Shown one piece after another: positions 8,212-16,258 of a stretch of 64,000 nt of DNA. The DNA lies in NCBI GenBank assembly GCA_002409325.1, contig DHUU01000017.1:124001-188000 (forward strand), read 5' to 3'. Numbering within the stretch: position 1 is the stretch's first letter; every line of letters begins with the position of its first letter. Below the pieces are notes generated by a model. That model ran no database searches. It had not been told where the DNA came from and saw only the letters and a list, made by a program, of their open reading frames with translations. The translations under genes and the position numbers were made by a program. Source of the DNA: Bacteroidales bacterium UBA5226 (GTDB lineage Bacteria > Bacteroidota > Bacteroidia > Bacteroidales > UBA932).

Positions 8212-8538
8212 ATGGAAAGCAAGAAACAACCTGTTCCGGACACAACAGTTACCCGTGATCTATCAAAATTTGCAGAGGCCACCGGTAACGTATACCAGAC
8301 TGTCATGATCATAGCCCAAAGGGCCAACCAGATAGCCTCGGAGGTGAAGACAGAACTGAACAGCCGCCTGGAAGAATTTTCAAACTTCACCGATACCCTG
8401 GAAGAAACTTTTGAAAACCGCGAGCAGATAGAAATTTCACGTTATTACGAACGCCAGCCCAAACCCACATTGATAGCCATTAACGAATTTGAGGAAGGAG
8501 AAACATATTATAAAGTGGTCGAAGAACCCAAAGAATAA
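8212..8538 (+). CDS. rpoZ: RNA polymerase omega subunit
   Basis: 108 residues. The core VTRDLSKFAEATGNVYQ followed by MIIAQRANQIASEVK has the omega/RPB6 signature, in which the helix with RANQI docks on the beta' subunit. An acidic C-terminal tail (NEFEEGETYYKVVEEP) is typical of Bacteroidetes omega. Omega helps fold and hold beta', encoded by rpoC at 25.8-30.2 kb. It lies between bamD and recN and is probably cotranscribed with both. Confidence 0.9.
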   Translation: MESKKQPVPDTTVTRDLSKFAEATGNVYQTVMIIAQRANQIASEVKTELNSRLEEFSNFTDTLEETFENREQIEISRYYERQPKPTLIAINEFEEGETYYKVVEEPKE

Positions 8539-8540
8539 GT

Positions 8541-10208
8541 TTGCTTTATTCACTGAGCATATCAAATTATGCCCTCATCAATATTCTGGATATAGAGTTT
8601 TCTGAGGGCCTGACTATCATAACCGGCGAGACCGGTGCTGGTAAATCAATTATATTGGGCGCCCTTTCACTGGTCCTGGGGCAAAAGGCAGATGCCGCTG
8701 TTCTGAGGGATCCTGCCGCCAACGCTGTGGTTGAGGCATGCTTCAGAATTCCGGGTAACGAAAACGGGATAGAGCAACTTTTTGCCGGGGAGCAGGTAGA
8801 CTATTCCGATGAACTGATTGTACGCCGGGTGATTTATCCAAACGGGAAAAGCCGTTCTTTTGTTAATGACCAGCCTGTTAATCTTGCTTTTCTCAAGTCT
8901 TTGGGCACTACTCTGATAGATATCCATTCACAGCACGAAAACCTGCTCCTTGCCGATACCGATTATCCGGTCAGGGTGGCCGATGCATTTGCAGGGCAGT
9001 CACCCCTGGCAGATGAGTACCGGAGAAAGCATGCAGAGGTTATTTCCCTTACAGGCCAGGTACGCGCTTTACGTATCGCCTGTGATCAGGCAAAAAACAA
9101 CACCGATTACTTGTCTTTCCAGTACCAGGAACTTCAGGCGGCCAAGCTTTCTGCAGGAGAGCAGGAAGAACTTGAACAAGAATTGAGCCTCCTGGAACAT
9201 GCCGCAGAAATCCGTCAATCCCTGTTCCAGCTTTCTTCAATATTGGAGGAAGGAGAGTACCCCGTACTGACCGGCATCAAGGAAGCGGCCAGGTTATCTG
9301 CCTTGGTAGCAGCACAACATCCCGGTTTTGCACATGTCGGGGACAGGATGGAACAAGTCCGCATAGAACTCAGGGACCTTGCCCGGGAATGTGGCCTATC
9401 CCTGCAACAGGTAAGGGATGATCCCGCCCGCATGGCAGTAGTGTCCGGCAGGCTGGATACAATTTATTCACTGCAGCTCAAACATAACGTGCAAACGGTT
9501 GATGCATTGCTTGCACTAGAAAAAAATATTGGAAGGCAACTGGAAGAAACAGTAAATGATACTTCGCGTCTGGATAAAATGGACAGGGAACTGGAGGCGG
9601 CCACCGCTCAGAGAAATGACATGGCAGCAAAGCTGCACAAAGGAAGGACGGAGTGTCTGGCAGATTTGTCCCACCGGCTACGCGCCAGGATTGCCCTGCT
9701 TGGCATTCCCGATGCCCAGATAGAATTCGGGATACATGAAAAAAACTATTACAGTTTGTTGGGCAACACAGGGATTGACATCATGTTTTCGGCAAACAGG
9801 GACATTCCGCCAAGGGAGTTGGTGAGCATAGCTTCCGGAGGGGAAATGTCGCGCCTGATGTTATGCATCAAATCAATAACAGCACAACAGACGGGATTGA
9901 GCACCATCATCTTTGATGAAGCAGACCTTGGAGTGTCAGGCAAAATTGCAGACTGCATGGGCACTATGATTCACCAGTTATCGGAACATATGCAGGTCCT
10001 TGCCATTACCCACCTGCCCCAGGTTGCAGCAAAAGGGAATGCGCATTATCTGGTCAGAAAGGAGGTTGTGGAAAGTGTCACAGAGACCAGGGTTTTACCC
10101 CTGAACGGAGACGACAGGGTTATGGAAGTGGCCAGGATGCTGAGCGGATCAAGCATTACACCAGCCGCAATTCAAAACGCTAAAGATTTGTTAAATAATA
10201 AATTATGA
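8541..10208 (+). CDS. recN: DNA repair ATPase RecN
   Basis: A 555-residue SMC-like protein of double-strand-break repair. The start is TTG at 8541, two bases after the rpoZ stop, giving MLYSLSISNYALINILDIEF, the usual RecN opening; no ATG fits. Walker A is GETGAGKS (residues 29-36), Walker B region IIFDEADLGVSG and signature IASGGEMSRLMLCIK; the middle is a coiled coil (roughly 150-370). The last four bases overlap nagB (ATGA). Several families found between rpoZ and recN in other Bacteroidales are absent here. Confidence 0.95.
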   Translation: MLYSLSISNYALINILDIEFSEGLTIITGETGAGKSIILGALSLVLGQKADAAVLRDPAANAVVEACFRIPGNENGIEQLFAGEQVDYSDELIVRRVIYPNGKSRSFVNDQPVNLAFLKSLGTTLIDIHSQHENLLLADTDYPVRVADAFAGQSPLADEYRRKHAEVISLTGQVRALRIACDQAKNNTDYLSFQYQELQAAKLSAGEQEELEQELSLLEHAAEIRQSLFQLSSILEEGEYPVLTGIKEAARLSALVAAQHPGFAHVGDRMEQVRIELRDLARECGLSLQQVRDDPARMAVVSGRLDTIYSLQLKHNVQTVDALLALEKNIGRQLEETVNDTSRLDKMDRELEAATAQRNDMAAKLHKGRTECLADLSHRLRARIALLGIPDAQIEFGIHEKNYYSLLGNTGIDIMFSANRDIPPRELVSIASGGEMSRLMLCIKSITAQQTGLSTIIFDEADLGVSGKIADCMGTMIHQLSEHMQVLAITHLPQVAAKGNAHYLVRKEVVESVTETRVLPLNGDDRVMEVARMLSGSSITPAAIQNAKDLLNNKL

Positions 10209-10996
10209 GAGTACTGATACTTGATAATTACGACCTTCTTTCTGCCTGGGCGGCCAATTATATTGCTGCCACGATCAATGCTTATAAGCCAACCGGAAAG
10301 AATCCGTTTGTACTGGGTCTTCCTACCGGTTCTACCCCTCTGGGTACGTACAGGGAACTGATTGCCCTGTACAATGAAGGAAAAGTATCTTTCAAAAATG
10401 TGGTAACCTTCAATATGGATGAATACGTTGGGATTTCGCAGGATCATCCGCAATCTTACCATTTTTTTATGCACGAAAATTTTTTCCGGCATATAGATAT
10501 CCCTGCCGGGAACATCCACATTCTGGACGGGAATGCGTCCGATCCTGAAGCAGAGTGCAGGAATTACGAAGAAGCCATCAGGCACGTGGGAGGTATCCGT
10601 CTTTTTCTGGGGGGGGTAGGGCCCGACGGGCACATTGCTTTTAACGAGCCCGGTTCCTCGCTTACTTCCAGAACAAGGATTAAAACGCTTACTACAGATA
10701 CCCGGCTGGCCAATGCCCGATTTTTTGACAACGATATGGAACGCGTGCCAAAAACAGCCCTGACCGTTGGGATAGGAACCATAATGGATGCTCACCAAGT
10801 GCTCATTCTAGTCAACGGGCACAACAAAGCCAGGGCTTTGCGTCATGCGGTTGAAGGGGCTGTGTCACATATGTGGACCATTACGGCCCTTCAGATGCAT
10901 CCCCGGGCCATATTGGTTTGCGACCATGCTGCAACAGCAGAACTGAAAGCAGGGACGGTAAGGTATTTCATGGATATCGAAAAAGACAACCTCTGA
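10205..10996 (+). CDS. nagB: glucosamine-6-phosphate deaminase
   Basis: 263 residues. It converts glucosamine-6-phosphate to fructose-6-phosphate and ammonia, linking amino-sugar use to glycolysis. Active-site residues are present: Asp72 in NMDEYVG, Asp141 and His143 in GVGPDGHIAFNEPGSS, and Glu148. The phosphate loop is LPTGSTPLG (39-47). It is translationally coupled to recN. Its stop TGA and the stop of the convergent LysM gene are the two strands of one TGATCA palindrome (10994-10999), so the two genes abut with no gap. Confidence 0.96.
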   Translation: MRVLILDNYDLLSAWAANYIAATINAYKPTGKNPFVLGLPTGSTPLGTYRELIALYNEGKVSFKNVVTFNMDEYVGISQDHPQSYHFFMHENFFRHIDIPAGNIHILDGNASDPEAECRNYEEAIRHVGGIRLFLGGVGPDGHIAFNEPGSSLTSRTRIKTLTTDTRLANARFFDNDMERVPKTALTVGIGTIMDAHQVLILVNGHNKARALRHAVEGAVSHMWTITALQMHPRAILVCDHAATAELKAGTVRYFMDIEKDNL

Positions 10997-12364
10997 TCAC
11001 GGGAGCAATTCCACCGTGAAATCGGGAAGATAACGCACCACACGGGTTCCCGTGTTGGAGTAACCGCCTTCGGGCGAAGTCTTTACAAAGGTGAATTCGT
11101 TTTGAAGCAAAGGGAGCTGAAAGTTCTCAATGCAGTCTTCAAAATCGGGCCCATATTGAAACAGTGCATCTAAAAAATACAAGGCCACATCATATCCCTG
11201 AAAAGAGTATTGTGATGGTTCTCCATGAAACAGGGTACGATAGGTATGTACAAATTCCTTTACCAGGTTATCTGAATAATCGACATAGGAAGATAGGGGG
11301 AGCATAACCTGCAATTGATGCAGGGCCGTCAGATCGAGTGTTTCAAAATTGCGCCAGCGTGATAAGCCGAACAATTCTATAGGAATGTTGTCGTAGGCAA
11401 AAAGCAAGTGCAGGTTCCTGATTGCGTCAGAGACGAACGCTTCGTCGAGCGAGGCGATAATGATCTGGTTTCTGGGGTTTGCTCCCAGCAAGCCACTCAG
11501 AACTTGGGTGACCTCCCTTCCCTGAAGTACGTCATAGGAAAAATTCCTGTACCCGATAAGGTTCTTGTCCAGCATAGCCCTTATACCCGGGGAAACCGTT
11601 TCTTCTCCTTCTTCAGATATCACCCAGAGTGTGGCATTGTGCGGATCCAGATACTGGATCAGGGACTCCTGCTGAGCTGCCAGTGTCGGCTGGACCTGGA
11701 AATAATTAGGAAACAGACTGGCCCAGACTGTGGCGTTGTTATCAAGGGGCGAGACAATTTTTGTGTTGCTGTTCCGGAAATACGCCAGAGCACTGCCTAT
11801 CTGGTTTGAGTATACCGGTCCGATTATCAGGTTGCTGTAGCCAAGAGATGATCCGGACAACAGTTCGTCCATGGGTTTTTCGTTCCAGTCATAGACTTGT
11901 AACAAAAAGGACATACCCTTTTTTTTCATTTTCTCTGCTGCCAGTAGTACTCCCTGATAGAAATCAACAAAACCGGAACTCGTTCTAGTCTCGGGAAATG
12001 GTAAAATCACCGAGACTACAGGCTCCCAATCAGAAGAACGGATGTAGTCCCGGCATGGGCTTTTTCTTTGATAGGCTATTTCAGGATCAACCTCCACAGG
12101 AAGCGTATCCTGCAATGGTACTTCTTCCTGTTCTGTGACCCTGGCTTCGGGCAAGGGGATAAGCAGTATTTGCCCGCGTGAGATTTCCCCTGTCCTGAGG
12201 TTGTTCAAAACAGCTATATCCCTGGGGTGAACCTTGTATTTTCTGGCTATAGAATACAAGGTTTCCATCCAGCGGACCTTATGCTGTACGGGTTGTTGTT
12301 CCTGTGCAACAAGGCAGATGGAAGCAAACAGCAGAATAACCAGAAAAATCGTACGGATTTTCAT
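10997..12364 (-). CDS. LysM domain fused to type-1 periplasmic-binding domain
   Basis: Starting at ATG 12364, 455 residues with a Sec signal (IFLVILLFASICLVAQ). Residues about 25-75 form a LysM peptidoglycan-binding repeat: HKVRWMETLYSIARKYKV, then ILLIPLP. The rest (about 110-455) resembles the type-1 periplasmic-binding fold of LivJ-like receptors: VVSVILPFPET, NLIIGPVYSNQIGSALAYFR, NTKIVSPLDNN and SFQGYDVALYFLDAL. No transporter gene is nearby, so it is more likely an envelope-anchored sensor or scaffold than a transport receptor. The ATG overlaps the purC stop (ATGA). Confidence 0.85.
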   Translation of the reverse strand: MKIRTIFLVILLFASICLVAQEQQPVQHKVRWMETLYSIARKYKVHPRDIAVLNNLRTGEISRGQILLIPLPEARVTEQEEVPLQDTLPVEVDPEIAYQRKSPCRDYIRSSDWEPVVSVILPFPETRTSSGFVDFYQGVLLAAEKMKKKGMSFLLQVYDWNEKPMDELLSGSSLGYSNLIIGPVYSNQIGSALAYFRNSNTKIVSPLDNNATVWASLFPNYFQVQPTLAAQQESLIQYLDPHNATLWVISEEGEETVSPGIRAMLDKNLIGYRNFSYDVLQGREVTQVLSGLLGANPRNQIIIASLDEAFVSDAIRNLHLLFAYDNIPIELFGLSRWRNFETLDLTALHQLQVMLPLSSYVDYSDNLVKEFVHTYRTLFHGEPSQYSFQGYDVALYFLDALFQYGPDFEDCIENFQLPLLQNEFTFVKTSPEGGYSNTGTRVVRYLPDFTVELLP

Positions 12365-13311
12365 AAACGGGCAAGCATATTGCGGATACATCCTTCCATG
12401 TTGTCGTAGAATGTGTCTTCATACAACAGGGGTACAAAAGCCGTGCCTGTGAGGTGTTCAAACAATTCTATGTAACGGTCAGATATGGTCCGGATCACTG
12501 AGTCGGTAAGTTCAGGCATTTTCTGGCCAGGTTGCCCGCTAAAACCGTTCTCCATAAGCCATTCCCTAACAAATTCTTTAGATAATTGCTTGGGAGAAAG
12601 GCCCATGGGATAATTCTGTTCGTAATCTGCTGCGTAAAAGTACCGGGAAGAGTCGGGGGTATGGATTTCATCTATAAGATAAATCTGATCTCCCAGTTTG
12701 CCAAATTCATATTTTGTGTCTACAAGGATCAGTCCTTTTTCTTTTGCCAGTTTCTGGCCCCTTGCAAACAGGGCCAGCGAATATGCCTCCATTTTAAAGT
12801 AATCTTCTTGGCTAACAAGCCCCTGACGGATGATTTCCTCCCTGGAAATATCCTGGTCGTGCGATCCGATCCGGGCCTTGGTAGTGGGGGTAATGATGGG
12901 TTGCGGAAAAGCCTGGTGTTCTTTCATCCCTTCCGACAATGGAATCCCGCAAAGTGAACGGCTGCCGCTTTTGTAAGTACGCCATGAACTTCCGGAAAGA
13001 TACCCCCTTACAATCATTTCCACAGGAAAGGGCTCGCACCGGTAGCCAACAGTCACCATCGGATGTGGTGAGGCAATTTTCCAATTTGGCACTATATCGC
13101 TAGTCAGGTCCAGGAACCGGGAGGCTATGGTGTTCAATATCTGGCCTTTAAAGGTTATCCCCTTGGGAAACACCACATCAAAAGCAGAAATCCTGTCCGT
13201 GGCAATCATTACCAGGATACGTCCGCCAATGGTATAAACATCGCGGACTTTTCCTACATAAAATCCTGTCTGGTTAGCAAAATGAAACTGAGTCGCCGTG
13301 ACCGATTTCAT
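12361..13311 (-). CDS. purC: phosphoribosylaminoimidazole-succinocarboxamide synthase
   Basis: 316 residues. SAICAR synthase joins CAIR and aspartate using ATP in purine synthesis. Motifs: GKVRDVYTIGGRILVMIATDRISAFD near the N-terminus, EMIVRGYLSGSSW, GLILVDTKYEFGK and the signature LIDEIHTPDSSRYF. The length matches the longer, fungal-like form common in Bacteroidetes. It is coupled to the downstream LysM gene and separated by 9 bases from the upstream OmpH-like gene's stop. Confidence 0.96.
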   Translation of the reverse strand: MKSVTATQFHFANQTGFYVGKVRDVYTIGGRILVMIATDRISAFDVVFPKGITFKGQILNTIASRFLDLTSDIVPNWKIASPHPMVTVGYRCEPFPVEMIVRGYLSGSSWRTYKSGSRSLCGIPLSEGMKEHQAFPQPIITPTTKARIGSHDQDISREEIIRQGLVSQEDYFKMEAYSLALFARGQKLAKEKGLILVDTKYEFGKLGDQIYLIDEIHTPDSSRYFYAADYEQNYPMGLSPKQLSKEFVREWLMENGFSGQPGQKMPELTDSVIRTISDRYIELFEHLTGTAFVPLLYEDTFYDNMEGCIRNMLARL

Positions 13312-13320
13312 GGCCTATCG

Positions 13321-13929
13321 CTATTTACGGCCTTTTGCGTATTCAAGGTTCAGTCCTTCCACCACATCTTTTGTTATATCCAGAGAAGTGACGCCATCAA
13401 TGACCGTGTTACTGTTCCCGTCTGTTGTCAATATCAGATCGTAATTTTTCATTACGCGGTATTCGGCCAGAAAAGTTTTGAGTGCATCCAGTACCCGATT
13501 GAGCATTACCTGGTTTTCCTCTGTAAGTTCCATTTGTTTTTGCTGGGCATACTGTTCCAGTTCCTGCTGGCGGGCAGCTAGCTGGCTTTGCTGTGTTTCT
13601 GCCTGTGACCTGGTGATAAGTCCTTTTTGCACTTTTTCCTGAAAGTTGTTTACATCGTTCTCAAAGGCACGTCCTTTCTTGTTAAGATCTTCTTCAACAA
13701 TACGAGCTTTTTCGGCAAGGTCAGCCTGGAGTTCAAGGAAAAAATCGTACGTATTGAGAAGGGAATCAATACGTATGTAAACGATACTGCCTGAGGGAGT
13801 TTCGCTGCCCAGTGTATCCGATTTATCTACTATTGATTTTACGGTTCCCAGTCCGGTAAAGTGTAAAACATAAAGAACTGCAACGGACAGTGCCAGTAAG
13901 ATGGTGATTATCAGTGATGACTTCTTCAT
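13321..13929 (-). CDS. OmpH/Skp-like coiled-coil envelope protein
   Basis: 202 residues from ATG 13929. An N-terminal membrane or signal helix (SLIITILLALSVAVLYVLHF) is followed by IVYIRIDSLLNTYDF, a long Gln/Glu-rich coiled coil (about 70-135) and a C-terminal beta segment with YDLILTTDG, the same order as Skp/OmpH chaperones. It is a third Skp-like gene in the window; the other two lie after bamA. It is weaker in similarity and may be anchored rather than soluble. The promoter TATATTTG is at 13951-13958. Confidence 0.8.
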   Translation of the reverse strand: MKKSSLIITILLALSVAVLYVLHFTGLGTVKSIVDKSDTLGSETPSGSIVYIRIDSLLNTYDFFLELQADLAEKARIVEEDLNKKGRAFENDVNNFQEKVQKGLITRSQAETQQSQLAARQQELEQYAQQKQMELTEENQVMLNRVLDALKTFLAEYRVMKNYDLILTTDGNSNTVIDGVTSLDITKDVVEGLNLEYAKGRK

Positions 13930-13950
13930 AATGTATAAAATAAGAACTTG

Positions 13951-13958
13951 CAAATATA
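13951..13958 (-). promoter_or_regulatory. -7 promoter element of the OmpH-like/purC/LysM operon
   Basis: Minus-strand TATATTTG (TAnnTTTG) lies 21 bases upstream of ATG 13929, immediately after the pdxJ stop codon, so the three genes below can be transcribed separately from pdxJ. Confidence 0.55.
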
Positions 13959-13959
13959 A

Positions 13960-14679
13960 TTAAAAATTGGAGAGATGCCTTAAATACAACTGAATGGTAT
14001 TTTCCAGACCCAGATATATGGATTCACATAGGAGAGCATGGCCAATGGATACTTCCAGCAAGCCCCCGATGTTTTTTTGAAAATATTCAATATTGTTCAG
14101 ATTCAGGTCATGGCCGGCATTCAATCCCAAAGAGCATGCTGTTGCGGCTTCGGCAGCCACCACATAAGGTTCAATGGCTTTTTCCCTGTTGCTTTCATAC
14201 ATCCTGGCATAAGATTCTGTGTAGAGTTCCACACGGTCAGCCCCTGTGATGGCTGCAGCGCGAACCATATCCGGATCGGGATCCACAAACAGAGATGTCC
14301 GGATTCCTGCTTTTCTAAAAAGGCTTACCCATTCCCTGAGTTCCCGGGTATAACGTTTTGTGTCCCATCCGGCATTGGAAGTTATGGCGTCATGGGCGTC
14401 AGGAACAAGGGTTACCTGATCGGGCCTGATTTCAAGAACAAGTTGGACGAAAGAGGGTATAGGGTTCCCCTCAATATTGAACTCTGTGGTGATAATGGGC
14501 TTAATATTCCTCGCGTCCTGGTAGCGTATGTGACGCTCATCAGGCCTTGGATGAACTGTAATTCCCTGTGCCCCAAATTTCTCGCAATCAATTGCAGCTT
14601 GCAGCACATCCGGCGTGTTGCCTCCGCGGGCATTGCGCAGGGTGGCGAATTTGTTTATATTGACGCTCAGTTTTGTCAT
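13960..14679 (-). CDS. pdxJ: pyridoxine 5'-phosphate synthase
   Basis: 239 residues. It condenses 1-deoxyxylulose-5-phosphate with 3-amino-2-oxopropyl phosphate in the DXP-dependent vitamin B6 route. Typical TIM-barrel motifs: KLSVNINKFATLRNARG at the start, ITVHPRPDERHI, TTEFNIEGNP, LVPDAHD, SLFVDPDPD, DRVELYTE and GLNAGHDLNLNN. Its DXP substrate comes from dxs, encoded at 38.9 kb. It is divergent from nadK. Confidence 0.96.
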   Translation of the reverse strand: MTKLSVNINKFATLRNARGGNTPDVLQAAIDCEKFGAQGITVHPRPDERHIRYQDARNIKPIITTEFNIEGNPIPSFVQLVLEIRPDQVTLVPDAHDAITSNAGWDTKRYTRELREWVSLFRKAGIRTSLFVDPDPDMVRAAAITGADRVELYTESYARMYESNREKAIEPYVVAAEAATACSLGLNAGHDLNLNNIEYFQKNIGGLLEVSIGHALLCESIYLGLENTIQLYLRHLSNF

Positions 14680-14686
14680 TATTGGT

Positions 14687-14705
14687 TATCTTTGTTGCAA
14701 AAGTA
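14687..14705. promoter_or_regulatory. symmetric bidirectional promoter between pdxJ and nadK
   Basis: The 19 bases read TATCTTTG-TTG-CAAAAGTA. The left half is a plus-strand TAnnTTTG for nadK (14687-14694); the right half is the same element on the minus strand (TACTTTTG, 14698-14705) for pdxJ. The elements are only 3 bp apart, so each predicted start site falls in or next to the other promoter's -7 box. Simultaneous binding of two polymerases looks impossible. The nadK leader would be about 30 bases; the pdxJ leader only about 12. Confidence 0.65.
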
Positions 14706-14729
14706 AACCAACTTATTGGCAATACAAAC

Positions 14730-15539
14730 ATGAAGGTTGTTTTTTACGGTAAGGATCTGAAAAAGAACTTCCACCTTCCCCAAAGGAAAGATATTTCTTT
14801 CCAGATGCTGGGGCAAGACAGGATCTTACCTGCGGGAACAGATCTTCTGGTTACCGTCGGGGGAGATGGAACGTTTCTGGAAGCCCTGGAAATAGTCAAG
14901 GATTCCGGTGTACCTGTGGCAGGGGTAAATTTTGGAAGGATGGGATTTCTGACTGGATGCGGCCCCGATTTTATCGGGTATCTTTTTGATGCCGTGTTGA
15001 ATAAACAGTTTTCCACAACAAGCCATACCGTGCTAACCATAGAACGGGAAGATCTGCAGAAGCACATCTATCCGTACGCAATCAACGAAATCTGCATCCA
15101 AAGGCTTAGTTCCGCAATGATTGAAGTCGATGTAAAAATAAATGACAGCCAGATTTCCACTTACCGTGGCGATGGTATCATTGTTGCCACACCAACAGGA
15201 TCCACAGCCTATTCCCTGAGCGTCGGGGGACCGATTGTTTTTCCCGGATCCGGTGTACTCATACTTTCTCCAATTGCTCCTCACAACCTGAATGTGAGAC
15301 CCATCGTTTTTCCTGACAACGCGATCCTCAGGATCCAGGTCAGGAGCCGCACGCCCAACGCGCAGTTGCATTTAGACAACCGGTCCGAGGTTGTGGACCT
15401 CCCTTACAGTTTTATTGTAAAAAAGGCCCGCTTCAGCATAACCAGCCTGACCTTTGAAGGAAATGACTTTGTTACTACGCTCAGAGAGAAACTGATGATG
15501 GGCTTTGATAAGAGAGATGGAGGTCAAAGCAATGGTTGA
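14730..15539 (+). CDS. nadK: NAD kinase
   Basis: 269 residues from ATG 14730; earlier in-frame ATGs fall before or in the promoter. It phosphorylates NAD to NADP. The GGDGTFLEA motif (family GGDGT), the following GVNFGRMGFLTG, the NE motif in YAINEICIQR and the glycine-rich GDGIIVATPTGSTAYSLSVGG are present. It is first in an operon with uppS, bamA, two Skp-like genes and murI, and overlaps uppS by eight bases. Confidence 0.95.
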   Translation: MKVVFYGKDLKKNFHLPQRKDISFQMLGQDRILPAGTDLLVTVGGDGTFLEALEIVKDSGVPVAGVNFGRMGFLTGCGPDFIGYLFDAVLNKQFSTTSHTVLTIEREDLQKHIYPYAINEICIQRLSSAMIEVDVKINDSQISTYRGDGIIVATPTGSTAYSLSVGGPIVFPGSGVLILSPIAPHNLNVRPIVFPDNAILRIQVRSRTPNAQLHLDNRSEVVDLPYSFIVKKARFSITSLTFEGNDFVTTLREKLMMGFDKRDGGQSNG

Positions 15540-16248
15540 GCAAATCGGGAAACTGCCAGACCATGTCTGTATCATTATGGATGGAAACGGACGGTGGGCC
15601 TTGTCACGCGGTCTGGAAAGGAATCAAGGACACCGCCAGGGAGTGGAAGCCGTTCGTGCAGCCACTGAATTCGCCGCCGAAAAAGGCATCTCTTATCTGA
15701 GCCTTTTTGCTTTTTCGGAAGAAAACTGGGGACGTCCCAAAAGCGAAACCGATGCACTGATGTCTCTGATGGTGCATGCCATACACAGTGAAACACCCAC
15801 TCTGATGAAAAACAATATCCGTTGTGTTTTCATAGGGGATCGCACCCAGCTTAACCATAATGTTCTGGAACGCATGGATGCCTGCATGGGCCAGACAGCA
15901 GGCAATACCAGAATGACCCTGATTGTTGCAATAAATTACAGCGGAAAGTGGGATATTCTTCAGGCTGTAAACCGTCTTCTGGAGCAGAATCCGCCCGCAG
16001 ACAAATTGCTCTCCCCGGACAGTTTTTCCTCTTACCTAGCCACGGCCGGAGTGCCCGATCCCGATCTGATGATTAGGACCAGCGGAGAAATGCGCATCAG
16101 CAACTTCATGCTCTGGCAAATGGCTTACACTGAATTGTATTTTACTCCCGTACTTTGGCCCGATTTTCGCAAACCTGACTTTGAAGCAGCCTTAAACGCT
16201 TACAATAACAGGAAACGACGGTTTGGAAAGATTCAAGAATCTATATAA
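15532..16248 (+). CDS. uppS: undecaprenyl diphosphate synthase
   Basis: 238 residues from ATG 15532; an in-frame ATG at 15517 is the alternative. cis-Prenyltransferase that makes the C55 lipid carrier for peptidoglycan and O-antigen. Motifs: IIMDGNGRWA with catalytic Asp17, SLFAFSEENWGRP, and RTSGEMRISNFMLWQMAYTE. It overlaps the end of nadK. A GGAGGT lies seven bases before ATG 15532, but it is inside nadK codons and may be chance. Confidence 0.95.
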   Translation: MVEQIGKLPDHVCIIMDGNGRWALSRGLERNQGHRQGVEAVRAATEFAAEKGISYLSLFAFSEENWGRPKSETDALMSLMVHAIHSETPTLMKNNIRCVFIGDRTQLNHNVLERMDACMGQTAGNTRMTLIVAINYSGKWDILQAVNRLLEQNPPADKLLSPDSFSSYLATAGVPDPDLMIRTSGEMRISNFMLWQMAYTELYFTPVLWPDFRKPDFEAALNAYNNRKRRFGKIQESI

Positions 16249-16258
16249 TATCTTTTGA

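Noticed and set aside
14038..14706. 222-codon plus-strand frame opposite pdxJ
   Set aside because: pdxJ is unmistakable, and the frame ends within the shared promoter.
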